Shown piece after piece: positions 42,520 through 50,635 of a stretch of DNA of 64,000 nucleotides (positions are counted from its first letter, which is position 1; each line of letters starts with the position of its first letter). The notes beneath the pieces were generated by a model that was given only the letters and a program-made list of their open reading frames with translations, ran no database searches and was not told the origin of the DNA. The stretch lies in NCBI GenBank assembly GCA_027068075.1, contig JAMOUJ010000005.1:1-64000 (forward strand), written 5' to 3'. This DNA comes from Candidatus Aminicenantota bacterium. Lineage in GTDB: Bacteria > Acidobacteriota > Aminicenantia > S016-38. The translations under genes and the position numbers were made by a program.

Positions 42520-43027
42520 GGAAAAAAGCCTCCAGGTTTATACTTCCAGCCACCTTCCCCCCTCCCTTCCTCTTGGCGGTAACGCTTTTTATCACCAGCA
42601 TCTTGGGGGTATTCTCCAGGTGGTAAATAAGGAGCCGGAGTTTGGGGTAGGAGGTCAATACCGGCGGAAGGCTGATACCGATTTTGTAGTATCCGGCCAC
42701 CGCCTCGGTGGGGTTGGAAAAGGTGAGACCCTGGAAATTAACCCCCGCCCGGGAAAAGGCCTTCCTTATGATCTCCCGAACCTCCACCACCCCGGAATCC
42801 CCCAGGAAGAGGCTGGTCCTTCGGAATTCCTCCAGTTTTTTGCCCTCCTTTAAAAGGGAGTTCTTCTCCTTCTGAAGTTCTTGAAGTTTCCTCTCCAGAG
42901 CGATCTTCTCGCTCCTCATTTTTTCCCTGCCCAGGACAATCCTTTTGTAGTCCCGGTGCATGGGCAGAAAAAGAACCAGCAACAGCAAAAGGTCCACCAG
43001 CCCCAGGGCTATAACCTTGCGCTTCAC
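42509..43027 (-). CDS. PilO/GspM-like assembly protein
   Basis: 172 residues: one membrane helix near 5-22, a coiled coil (about 25-70) and a ferredoxin-like C-terminal domain (about 80-170). This is the PilO/GspM layout, which bridges the inner-membrane platform and periplasm. Sequence identity to any one family is not obvious by eye; the call rests on architecture and position between PilN-like and PilP-like genes, with 4- and 11-base overlaps. Confidence 0.75.
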   Translation of the reverse strand: MKRKVIALGLVDLLLLLVLFLPMHRDYKRIVLGREKMRSEKIALERKLQELQKEKNSLLKEGKKLEEFRRTSLFLGDSGVVEVREIIRKAFSRAGVNFQGLTFSNPTEAVAGYYKIGISLPPVLTSYPKLRLLIYHLENTPKMLVIKSVTAKRKGGGKVAGSINLEAFFHEG

Positions 43028-43563
43028 TTACCACCTCCCTTGAGGTCCCAGGCTATGGTGGCCACGCTACCCCCGGCCTTCCTTTCCTCCCTCATGAGGT
43101 AAACCTGGTATTTCCCCTTCTGGGAGAGGGAGTCAACGAAACTTTTTATGGAAGAGGAACTGGCAAAGAAACCGGTAAACACCACCTTGCCGTTGGATGA
43201 GACGGTCAGTTCCGTAAGGTACGCCCTGGACGGGAGGGCCTTTTCCAGCATGTAAAAAACCTCGGTGTAGGAAAATCCCTTCCTCTCAAGTCCCGAATTC
43301 AAAAAACTTATCCCCGGGAGAAGTCGGGCTTCCAGACTCTTTATTTCCCTTTTCTCCCTCTCCACGCTGGAGCGGAGTTGGTTCAAGGCGAGGTTCAGGG
43401 ACTCGTATTGGGGTTTCACCGCCTTTATTTTGAAGTAGAAATATGCGGAAACCAGAAAGAGAAGGGCCAGGAGGGAAAGAAGGGCGTAGTAGGAAAATTT
43501 CAGACCTTCGTTCTCCCATGAGAACCGTCTTTTCTGAAGGAAGTTCAACTCTATTCTCTTCAT
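43024..43563 (-). CDS. PilN-like assembly protein
   Basis: 179 residues from ATG 43563, which overlaps the PilM-like stop by ATGA; the open frame runs 27 codons further inside that gene. The start MKRIELNFLQKRR resembles PilN's conserved INLLP-type N-terminus, which binds PilM. One membrane helix (about 24-46), a coiled coil (about 50-80) and a small C-terminal domain follow. Part of the pilM-pilN-pilO-like inner-membrane platform. Confidence 0.8.
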   Translation of the reverse strand: MKRIELNFLQKRRFSWENEGLKFSYYALLSLLALLFLVSAYFYFKIKAVKPQYESLNLALNQLRSSVEREKREIKSLEARLLPGISFLNSGLERKGFSYTEVFYMLEKALPSRAYLTELTVSSNGKVVFTGFFASSSSIKSFVDSLSQKGKYQVYLMREERKAGGSVATIAWDLKGGGK

Positions 43564-44321
43564 TCTATCTCTCCCAGCACTGGAAGTTTCCAGCAGGGCT
43601 CCTCCAGAATTTGAAAACCGGAAAGGTCCAGGGAATCCCTGCAAAGGAATTTGTCGGTTTCAACCTGTAGAAAACGGTCTATAAGTTCCAACTCCTCCAG
43701 GAGTTCCTTCTCTTCAAAGGGAGGTCTTATCCTCCTGTAAACCTCCAGCCGGCCTCCCCGTCCCCCCATTATCACGGCGAAACCATCCACGGGGAATACG
43801 AAACTGAAGGCCTCCACATCTCCCCGCCCCAGGAAATAATTCAGGGCGGATATGGAGGCCGGCTTAACTGAACGGAGTTTCACCCTACGCTTTTCAAAGA
43901 ACTCCTTGAGCCTCAGGAGGTTGGACAGGGCCATGGTGGCCACCAGAAATTTTCCCTCCCCCAGGTGGTGGTAAGTCACCGCCACATCACCCTCCCAGTG
44001 CAACCTCTTGCTCATGTAAAAATGGAGCATTTTCTGGCGCTCGTAGGTGGAGTCCGGGACCTGCGGGAGTTCCACGAAATTTATCAGAAAGGAGTTTTCC
44101 GGAAGAAGGAGTTTCACCCTCCTCAGGGGACCCACCTCCTTTTCGGCACTCCCCAGGGCCCCCTCCAAATCCTCCTCCCTTAACTCCATTTTAAAGGGAG
44201 AAATTTCGTGGAAAAGGGTAGCCGGATAGCGGCGGATCTCCTTGTCCTTGCCCTTTTTTCTTCCCACCGCCAGGGCTTCCTTCCCCAGGGCCAAAGCGGT
44301 CTTTCCTCTGAAAAGCATCAT
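43560..44321 (-). CDS. PilM/GspL-like actin-fold assembly protein
   Basis: 253 residues, cytoplasmic, shorter than PilM (about 350). Patterns such as VKLLLPENSFLINFVELP, SISALNYFLGRG and FAVIMGGRGGRLEVYR fit the ATPase-like PilM or cytoplasmic GspL domain. Identification depends strongly on its place between gspE- and pilN-like genes. The start overlaps the gspE stop by ATGA. Confidence 0.72.
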   Translation of the reverse strand: MMLFRGKTALALGKEALAVGRKKGKDKEIRRYPATLFHEISPFKMELREEDLEGALGSAEKEVGPLRRVKLLLPENSFLINFVELPQVPDSTYERQKMLHFYMSKRLHWEGDVAVTYHHLGEGKFLVATMALSNLLRLKEFFEKRRVKLRSVKPASISALNYFLGRGDVEAFSFVFPVDGFAVIMGGRGGRLEVYRRIRPPFEEKELLEELELIDRFLQVETDKFLCRDSLDLSGFQILEEPCWKLPVLGEIE

Positions 44322-45829
44322 TTTTCCAGGCTCACGAAGGTCACCTTGTTGAGTTCCTCCAGGGAGGTCTCCCCGGCGAGAACCTTGTCCATTCCGTTTT
44401 CCCTTATAAACCTCATTCCCAGACGGCGCGCTTCCTGCTTTATCAGCCTGGGGGACTTTCTTTCCACTATCATTTCTTTAATTGTATCAGAAAGTTCTAA
44501 AAACTCCCCTATGGCCATTCTTCCACGGTATCCCGTGTGGGAGCAAAAATCACACCCGCCGGGGTTGTAGAACACATGGTCGGAAAACCTTTCCGGATCC
44601 AGACCGTTCTCCGCCAGAACATCCCTGTCCAAACGGGTCTCCACCTTACAGTAGGGACAGAGTTTCCTCACCAGCCTTTGGGCGAGAACGGCGTTGAGGG
44701 CCGAAACCAAACTGTGGAGGTCTATGCCCATGTGAACGAACCTGCTGATAACATCAAAAACATTGTTGGCGTGGACGGTGGTCATGACCAGGTGACCGGT
44801 CAAGGCTGCCTGAACCGCTATTTCCGCCGTTTCCGGGTCCCTTATCTCCCCCACCATTATCCTGTCCGGATCGTGCCTCAGGATGGAGCGAAGCCCCCGG
44901 GCAAAGGTAAGGCCCTTTTTCTCGTTGACCGGAATTTGAAGGATGCCGGGGATGTTGTATTCCACCGGATCCTCAATGGTTATTATTTTCTCCTCCTCGG
45001 TGACGATTTCGTTGAGGGCGGCGTAGAGGGTGGTGGTTTTTCCCGAACCGGTGGGCCCGGTAACCAGAAACATCCCGTAGGGAAGCCTTATGTGGCGTCT
45101 TATCCTCTCTACTATGTCGCCGTCAAAACCCAGTTTGTCCAGGGTGAGTTCCTTGAAGGAAGAGGCCAGGTATTCCTTGTCCAGAATCCTTATCACGCAT
45201 TCTTCCCCGTGGATTCCCGGCAGGATGGAAACCCTGAAGTCTATCTTCTTCCCCTTTATTTTCAACTGAAACCTACCATCCTGGGGTATGCGCCTTTCGG
45301 CTATGTCCAGGTCCGCCATAACCTTTATCCTGGATATTATCCCGGGATGGAATTTTTTGTGGATAGGCTCCATGGCAGGGTAGAGAACCCCGTCTATTCT
45401 GTACTTAACCTTAACATTCTTGTCGGTGGCCTCAATGTGGATGTCCGAAGCCCCCCGATGAACCGCGGTGAACACGATGGAATTTACGAGTTTCACTATG
45501 GAGGCCTCCTGAAGGGTAAGGCTCTCCACGGAAACCTCCTCTTCCCCCACCTCCATTACCTCTTCGCCGGCAAATTCCGCCGAGGCCTCCTCCAGGACTC
45601 CCTTGATAAGGTCCGCCCTCCTCAGTTCCTCCTCAAATTCCTCCTCGGAAATCTTTACTGGATTTATCCTGGCGTCTATAAAATCCTCAATTTCCTCCCG
45701 GTGAATGGGGTTGTCCGGATCCACCATGGCCACCTGGAGCCTGCCGTCCTTCCACCCCAGGGGAAGGAATTTTATCCGGTAAATCATCTCCGGAGGAAAT
45801 TTTCTGGCTTCTTCCACATCTATTTTCAT
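44318..45829 (-). CDS. gspE: GspE/PilB secretion or pilus assembly ATPase
   Basis: 503 residues. Hexameric ATPase driving pseudopilus or pilus extension. Walker A GPTGSGKTTTLYAALNE near 261-277, Asp box ITIEDPVEY, Walker B RSILRHDPDRIMVGEIRDPE and His box TGHLVMTTVHANN are all intact. The zinc tetracysteine is KLCPYC plus CDFC. The N-terminal domain is short (about 110 residues). It overlaps the platform genes on both sides by 4 bases. Confidence 0.94.
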   Translation of the reverse strand: MKIDVEEARKFPPEMIYRIKFLPLGWKDGRLQVAMVDPDNPIHREEIEDFIDARINPVKISEEEFEEELRRADLIKGVLEEASAEFAGEEVMEVGEEEVSVESLTLQEASIVKLVNSIVFTAVHRGASDIHIEATDKNVKVKYRIDGVLYPAMEPIHKKFHPGIISRIKVMADLDIAERRIPQDGRFQLKIKGKKIDFRVSILPGIHGEECVIRILDKEYLASSFKELTLDKLGFDGDIVERIRRHIRLPYGMFLVTGPTGSGKTTTLYAALNEIVTEEEKIITIEDPVEYNIPGILQIPVNEKKGLTFARGLRSILRHDPDRIMVGEIRDPETAEIAVQAALTGHLVMTTVHANNVFDVISRFVHMGIDLHSLVSALNAVLAQRLVRKLCPYCKVETRLDRDVLAENGLDPERFSDHVFYNPGGCDFCSHTGYRGRMAIGEFLELSDTIKEMIVERKSPRLIKQEARRLGMRFIRENGMDKVLAGETSLEELNKVTFVSLEK

Positions 45830-47010
45830 CTTACCCCCCTTGCCAGTTCAAATATGGGAAGATAAACCGAAAGGAGCATTATACCCACCACCACCCCTAG
45901 GAAGAGAATAGTCAGGGGCTCAAGGATCCCCAGGTATCTCCTCACCTTGAACTCAAATTCCTTTTCCAGGTAATCGGCCCCCTGAAAGAGAAGTTCCGCC
46001 AGTTGACCCGAGCCCTCCCCCACCCTCACCATTTCCACCCCCAGTTCCTCCACGGCCCCGCTTTCCTCCAGGGCCCTGGAAAGGCTTTCTCCCTGGCTCA
46101 CCTTCTCCGGCACCTCCTTGAGTTTCTCCCTGAGATAGCCGTTGGGGGAAGCCTCGGCGGCGGTCCTTGCTGCCTGGACCACCGGGATACCCCCCTCCAG
46201 GAGGAAGGAAAGGGTCCTCAGGTAAAGGGCAGAGGAAATGAGAAAAATTCCCTCCCCCAGGAAGGGAACCGCCAGCTTCGCCCTCTCCACCCACATGTGA
46301 ACCGGCTTTACCCTTGGAGAATTTTTATAGCCCAGGTACAGGAGAACCAGGCCGAGGATAATGTAGGGCCAGTGGGCCTTCATGAAAGAGGAGAAGGAAA
46401 GGATGAGGAGGGTTAAGGCCGGAAGTTGAATCCGGGCCGATTTGTAAAAGGAGGCGAACCTGGGGATAACGAAGGTGGTGAGCAAAAACACCAGAAAAAA
46501 GGACACCGTTATCACCACCGTGGGATAGGTCAGCGAAGCCTTGATCTTGGAGGTAATGTCCTCCATGAAGTGGGCGTATTCCAAGTATTTCTCCAGGGTA
46601 TGGGCTATCTTCCCGCTCCTTTCCCCGGCGGCCAGGGCCGTTACGAACAGGACCCCCAGATCCCTGGTGTAGGGGCGAAAGGCCTCGGAAAGTTCCGCTC
46701 CGTCCAGTATTCTCTCCCGGGCACCGGTGATGATCTCCAGCATCCTGGGATTTTTCATCCGGGCCCCTATAATTTCCAGAATCCTCACAAAGGGAACCCC
46801 TGCCCTCACCAGGGCCAGAAACTGCTGGGTGAAGATAATCCTGTCCCTCCACTTCAACCTGGCCCGGGAGAGGGAGATTTTCTTTCTTATTTTTAATACT
46901 ACGATTCCCTTTTTCTCGTATATTTTCCGGACCTCCTCCGGATCGCTGCCCCAACATTCCTCCGTCCAAACCCTCTCCTCGGAGGCCAGTTTAACCACGA
47001 ACTTGGGCAT
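45826..47010 (-). CDS. gspF: GspF/PilC inner-membrane platform protein
   Basis: 394 residues, with the family's two repeated helical domains and three membrane segments (about 164-190, 215-235, 365-388). Repeat signatures: FTQQFLALVRAGVPFVRILE with LAAGERSGKI, and ALYLRTLSFLLEGGIPVVQA with VRVGEGSGQLAELL. It anchors the GspE ATPase. The start shares TAATG with the ridA stop. Confidence 0.94.
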   Translation of the reverse strand: MPKFVVKLASEERVWTEECWGSDPEEVRKIYEKKGIVVLKIRKKISLSRARLKWRDRIIFTQQFLALVRAGVPFVRILEIIGARMKNPRMLEIITGARERILDGAELSEAFRPYTRDLGVLFVTALAAGERSGKIAHTLEKYLEYAHFMEDITSKIKASLTYPTVVITVSFFLVFLLTTFVIPRFASFYKSARIQLPALTLLILSFSSFMKAHWPYIILGLVLLYLGYKNSPRVKPVHMWVERAKLAVPFLGEGIFLISSALYLRTLSFLLEGGIPVVQAARTAAEASPNGYLREKLKEVPEKVSQGESLSRALEESGAVEELGVEMVRVGEGSGQLAELLFQGADYLEKEFEFKVRRYLGILEPLTILFLGVVVGIMLLSVYLPIFELARGVR

Positions 47011-47408
47011 TAACCTAAGGGTTCCTCCTCCTGGCGAAGTTCTGCTATCACGGAAACCTCAATCTTCACATCCTTGGGCAGGCGGGACGCTTCAAAGATG
47101 AACCGGGCCGGAGGGTTCTCGGAAAAGAACCTTTCGTAAACCTCGTTCATTCCCTTGTATTCGCTGAGGTTGGACAGGGCCATGAAGACCATCACCACCC
47201 GGTCCAGACCGGAACCGGCGTCTTCCAGGATTGCCTTTATGTTGAGCAAAACCCTCTCCGTCTGCCTCTGAATGGGGGGGCCGCAGACATTACCCTTTTC
47301 AGGGTCAATGGGAAGTTGTCCGGAAAGAAAAATGTACTTCCCGGAAATCACGGCCTGGGAATAGGGCCCTATGGGTTTGGGCCCATTTTCCGATAAAAAA
47401 GGCTTCAT
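47010..47408 (-). CDS. ridA: RidA family enamine/imine deaminase
   Basis: 132 residues. Hydrolyses reactive 2-aminoacrylate-type imines. Motifs: PIGPYSQAVISGKYIFLSGQ at the N-terminus and PARFIFEASRLPKDVKIEV at the C-terminus, including the conserved Arg in PAR. It lies 2 bases after fbp and shares its stop with the gspF start; a metabolic gene at the head of the secretion gene run. Confidence 0.95.
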   Translation of the reverse strand: MKPFLSENGPKPIGPYSQAVISGKYIFLSGQLPIDPEKGNVCGPPIQRQTERVLLNIKAILEDAGSGLDRVVMVFMALSNLSEYKGMNEVYERFFSENPPARFIFEASRLPKDVKIEVSVIAELRQEEEPLG

Positions 47409-47410
47409 TT

Positions 47411-48415
47411 TTAACCTCCATATTTTTCCATAAACTCTGTGAAAATCTCCACATTCCTCCTGCTTCCGATGACCAGGGGAGTCCTCTGGTGCAAACTTTC
47501 CGGAACTATGTCCAGAATCCTCCTCCTTCCGTCGGTGGCCGCCCCCCCGGCCTGCTCCACTATAAAGGACAGGGGTGCCGCCTCGTAAAGCAGCCTCAAT
47601 TTACCCCGGGGATGTTTGGCATCGGCAGGATAGAAAAAGATCCCCCCCTTGAGCAGGTTACGGTGGAAATCCGCCACCAGGGAACCTATGTACCGGGCAG
47701 AATAGGGCCTGGAGGTCTCCTTATCCTCCTCCTTCAGGTAATCTACGAACTTCCTGACGGCTTCGCTCCAGCGGTTGTAATATCCCTCGTTGGTGCTGTA
47801 AATTTTCCCCTTTTCCGGGATCTTTATGTCCTGGTGGGAGAGGATGAATTCCCCCACCGAAGGGTCCAGGGTAAAGCCGTGAACCCCCTGCCCGGTGGTG
47901 TAGACCAGCATGGCGGAGGAACCGTAAATCACATAACCTGCCGCCACCAGGGCAGAACCGGGCTGGAAAAAGTCCTCCTCGGTGGCATCGCCGTCCCCAT
48001 CCTGTTTTTTCCATATGCCGAAGATGGTGCCCACGCTCACATTTACATCTATGTTGGAAGATCCGTCCAGGGGATCAAAGGCGAAAAGGTACTTGCCCCG
48101 GGGAACATCCTCGGGAATGGGTATCACCGAAGCGGTCTCCTCCGAGGCCATCCCCGCCAGGTATCCTCCCCTGCCCAGGACGCCAACGAAGGTCTTTAGA
48201 GCAAATTCATCCAGTTTCTGAACCTCTTCGCCGAAGACATTGATGGTGCCTGCGCTGCCAAGAATTTCCGCTATTCCCGCCCGGTTTACCTCCCGGTAAA
48301 CTATCTTGGAAGCGGTGGCTATGTCGCTGAATAGACTGGAAAACTCACCGGTGGCCTGGGGATATTTCCTTTGTTCTTCAATGATAAACCTTGAAAGGGT
48401 GATGTATTCCTTCAT
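47411..48415 (-). CDS. fbp: Fructose-1,6-bisphosphatase class I
   Basis: 334 residues. Gluconeogenic hydrolysis of fructose-1,6-bisphosphate. The diagnostic [20 protein letters not shown] is near 113-132, SEE metal ligands near 91-93, and the C-terminal [17 protein letters not shown] is intact. It has its own promoter and a good GGGAGG ribosome binding site, so gluconeogenesis and the downstream secretion genes may share a transcript. Confidence 0.97.
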   Translation of the reverse strand: MKEYITLSRFIIEEQRKYPQATGEFSSLFSDIATASKIVYREVNRAGIAEILGSAGTINVFGEEVQKLDEFALKTFVGVLGRGGYLAGMASEETASVIPIPEDVPRGKYLFAFDPLDGSSNIDVNVSVGTIFGIWKKQDGDGDATEEDFFQPGSALVAAGYVIYGSSAMLVYTTGQGVHGFTLDPSVGEFILSHQDIKIPEKGKIYSTNEGYYNRWSEAVRKFVDYLKEEDKETSRPYSARYIGSLVADFHRNLLKGGIFFYPADAKHPRGKLRLLYEAAPLSFIVEQAGGAATDGRRRILDIVPESLHQRTPLVIGSRRNVEIFTEFMEKYGG

Positions 48416-48432
48416 TTTCCCCTCCCGAAAAA

Positions 48433-48461
48433 ATTATATAATTTATACACGCTCAGGACAA
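48433..48461 (-). promoter_or_regulatory. Promoter of fbp and the downstream gene run
   Basis: TTGTCC (48461-48456) and TATAAT (48438-48433) with a 17-base spacer. The -35 overlaps the stop region of the DHH gene. It gives a short leader with GGGAGG before fbp. Confidence 0.7.
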
Positions 48462-49430
48462 ATCGCCCACAAGGGACCTCAGGTTCACGGGCCGTCCCCT
48501 TTCCCTGAAAAACTCTTCCAGAAGAGCAATGTAGTCCCCCACCCGTTCCCTTTCCACCACGGCCCCTATGACATCCTTCTTTCCCCCGGCGTAAAACCCC
48601 AGGGACTTGGCCCGGCGGACCAGGGGAGAAAGGTCCTCCAGGGAAGTTCTAAGGTAAAAATTGTAAAACTCCCCCTGGTACCCCACCACCATGTTTATGG
48701 ACTCCGGAAACCTGGCGAAGAGGTTACGGGTAAGGTCCGAAACTATTCGGAACCTGGTGGGGGTAAAGAGAAAGTTTAGGTCGGGAAAAACCCTCACCTT
48801 CTTTAATTCCCCCTCTATCTCCTCCTCCACCAGGGATTCCACTTGGGAAAATTCCTTTTTTTCCACCACCGAAAGGAGGGGATTCTCCAGCAAATACCTG
48901 ACCACCCCGTAAACCCTTTCCCTGTCCCCGGTTTTGTATTGAAGGTCCACCACCTTCACCGCCCGGAGAAAATCACCGAATTTTTCCCGGTAAAAAGCCC
49001 TCATTTCCTCCAGGAGCGGATGGCCCTCCTTCAGTTTAAAACCGTTGTCTCCGTAAAGCCCCAGATATTCCATGTCGTTGTGGGGAAGGGAGAACATCTC
49101 CGTGAGAACCCTGGTGTTGGAAGGGGCCTCTCTGCCCTCCAGGGTGGGATTTATAATCCTCACCCCATCCACCCTCCTGCCGTGGTGATGGTCCACCACG
49201 GTAAGGGGCCCCAGGGAATTCAAATAGAGCAGGTCCTCCTCCGGAAGGCTCATGTCCAGCAGGACCAGGGAATCCGCCCCCTTTTCCTCAATCTCCGTCC
49301 TATCCCTTTTTCCCAGAAAATAATTCCCTATTTCCGGGGTAAAATACTGGAAACTCCCGCCCTTTACCCTGGTCCACAGCACCGCAGAACCTATCCCGTC
49401 GGCATCCCAATGATGAATCACCAGTTCCAT
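48453..49430 (-). CDS. DHH-family phosphoesterase
   Basis: 325 residues from ATG 49430. An open frame extends to 49895 but that portion is antisense to the glycosyltransferase gene. N-terminal DHH domain: HHWDADGIGSA near 6-16 replaces the usual DHDADG, VLLDMSLPE carries the Asp, and VVDHHHG near 97-103 is the DHH motif itself. The C-terminal part (about 230-325) has a DHHA1-like GAVVERER region but no clear GGGH. Relatives degrade nanoRNA, cyclic dinucleotides or act as exonucleases; the substrate is open. The start lacks a ribosome binding site; TAAAAT lies 7 bases upstream. Confidence 0.82.
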   Translation of the reverse strand: MELVIHHWDADGIGSAVLWTRVKGGSFQYFTPEIGNYFLGKRDRTEIEEKGADSLVLLDMSLPEEDLLYLNSLGPLTVVDHHHGRRVDGVRIINPTLEGREAPSNTRVLTEMFSLPHNDMEYLGLYGDNGFKLKEGHPLLEEMRAFYREKFGDFLRAVKVVDLQYKTGDRERVYGVVRYLLENPLLSVVEKKEFSQVESLVEEEIEGELKKVRVFPDLNFLFTPTRFRIVSDLTRNLFARFPESINMVVGYQGEFYNFYLRTSLEDLSPLVRRAKSLGFYAGGKKDVIGAVVERERVGDYIALLEEFFRERGRPVNLRSLVGDLS

Positions 49431-49437
49431 AAAAAGG

Positions 49438-49462
49438 ATTTTACCTGAAAATAGGGTAAAAT
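49438..49462. promoter_or_regulatory. Symmetrical divergent promoter for DHH gene and glycosyltransferase operon
   Basis: A perfect 8-base inverted repeat, ATTTTACC (49438-49445) and GGTAAAAT (49455-49462), with a 9-base centre. Each arm contains TAAAAT reading outward, and each lies 7 bases from the start codon on its side (49430 minus, 49470 plus). It may act as paired -10 elements, an operator, or both. No ribosome binding site is present on either side. Confidence 0.55.
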
Positions 49463-49469
49463 AGAACGG

Positions 49470-50207
49470 ATGGGAATTTCCGCAGTGATAATAACCCTGA
49501 ACGAGGAGCGGAGGCTTCCCCGCCTGCTCCGCAGCCTTGACTTCGTGGACGAAATAGTGGTGGTGGACGCCTTCTCCCGGGATGGAACCGCCGAAGTGGC
49601 CAGATCCCTGGGAGCCCGGGTTTACAAAAGGGAGTGGGAGGGCTACGCTTCCCAGAGAAACTTCGCCCTTCAGAAGGCAACTCACCCCTGGGTCCTTTCC
49701 CTGGACGCCGACGAGGTGGTGAGTCCCGAACTCAAGGCGGAAATTCTCTCCCTGGACTTTTCCGCCGACGGATATCTCGTCAGAAGGGAAACCTACTTCG
49801 CCGGAAAGCCCATGCACTGTTGCGGGTGGTGGCCCGACTGGGGGATCCGCCTGTTCAAAAAGGAGAAGGCCCGATGGGAGGGGGAATGGGTCCACGAATC
49901 CCTGGTCTTCCAGGGAAGAACGGGGAAGTTAAGGGGAAAGGTCCTACATTACCCCTACGAAAATTCCAGGGAGTTATTCCGTCGCATGGAAAAATACGCC
50001 GAACTCTGGGCGGAGAAGGAAAAACACCGGGAGCCTTCCTGGGTTAAGGTCTGCACAGAACCGGTGGGAACCTTTCTTTCCTCCTACCTGCTAAAAGGGG
50101 GATTTCTGGCAGGATGGCGGGGATTCACCGTGTCCTTTGCCCAGGCCTATTATTCTTTTTTAAAATATCTTCTCGTGAAGGAGGGAAAATGGACATTGAA
50201 AAAATAA
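49470..50207 (+). CDS. Glycosyltransferase family 2 (KdtX/WaaE-like)
   Basis: 245 residues, GT-A fold. The N-terminus ISAVIITLNEERRLPRLLRS, VDAFSRDGT and the metal-binding SLDADE (near 76-81) are typical. The later WWPDWGIRLFKK, EWVHE and HYPYENSRELFRRMEKYA resemble the KdtX/WaaE group that adds glucose or heptose to the LPS core. First gene of a five-gene glycan operon; a leaderless start is likely (TAAAAT 7 bases upstream, no ribosome binding site). Confidence 0.9.
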   Translation: MGISAVIITLNEERRLPRLLRSLDFVDEIVVVDAFSRDGTAEVARSLGARVYKREWEGYASQRNFALQKATHPWVLSLDADEVVSPELKAEILSLDFSADGYLVRRETYFAGKPMHCCGWWPDWGIRLFKKEKARWEGEWVHESLVFQGRTGKLRGKVLHYPYENSRELFRRMEKYAELWAEKEKHREPSWVKVCTEPVGTFLSSYLLKGGFLAGWRGFTVSFAQAYYSFLKYLLVKEGKWTLKK

Positions 50208-50635
50208 TGGAAGAGGCCCGAAGGAGAATTGAGGAGAAAAAGAAAAAGGGTTATTTCACCGACGAGGAAATCCGGGACATAGAGGAGATGGAATTGAAGA
50301 TTCTCCCGGACGAAGCGGAGGTTCGCTCCTTCTACGAACCCCACATTTTCCAGGAAGAATACCATCCTCCCCGGGGGCTGAAGAAGGTGATAAGGGACCT
50401 GTTCAGGGAAAAATTCCTCAGGCTATTCTTCTTCTTCATGAGACCCCTTCTCTCCCCGGAAAAAATAGGTCAGGCGACGGAATACATAAGGATCCTTCAC
50501 AACTTATCCCACAACCTGGTAACGGAACTGTCCAAGCAGAGGGTTAAAACCCTGGAATTGGAGGCCCGGGTGAAGGCCCTGGAGGAAAAACTTGAAATTC
50601 TTCAGAGGAGAATAAGAATATACGAAGGCAAATGA
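50189..50635 (+). CDS. Small coiled-coil protein of the glycan operon
   Basis: 148 residues from ATG 50189 (GGAGGG upstream), overlapping the GT2 gene by 19 bases. Highly charged helix at 1-35 (IMEEARRRIEEKKKKG), then IRDIEEMELKILPDEAEV. A hydrophobic basic stretch near 75-90 (FLRLFFFFMRPLL) may contact the membrane, and a C-terminal coiled coil (about 100-148) follows. No enzyme motif. It may be a scaffold or chain-length factor; unknown. Confidence 0.72.
   Translation: MDIEKIMEEARRRIEEKKKKGYFTDEEIRDIEEMELKILPDEAEVRSFYEPHIFQEEYHPPRGLKKVIRDLFREKFLRLFFFFMRPLLSPEKIGQATEYIRILHNLSHNLVTELSKQRVKTLELEARVKALEEKLEILQRRIRIYEGK

Noticed and set aside
44537-45865. Long plus-strand open frame opposite gspE
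   Set aside because: Antisense to an intact ATPase gene with all Walker and zinc motifs; no family features in the antisense product.
49431-49895. N-terminal extension of the DHH phosphoesterase
   Set aside because: It is antisense to the glycosyltransferase gene, and the extended product has no conserved sequence before MELVIHHWDADG.
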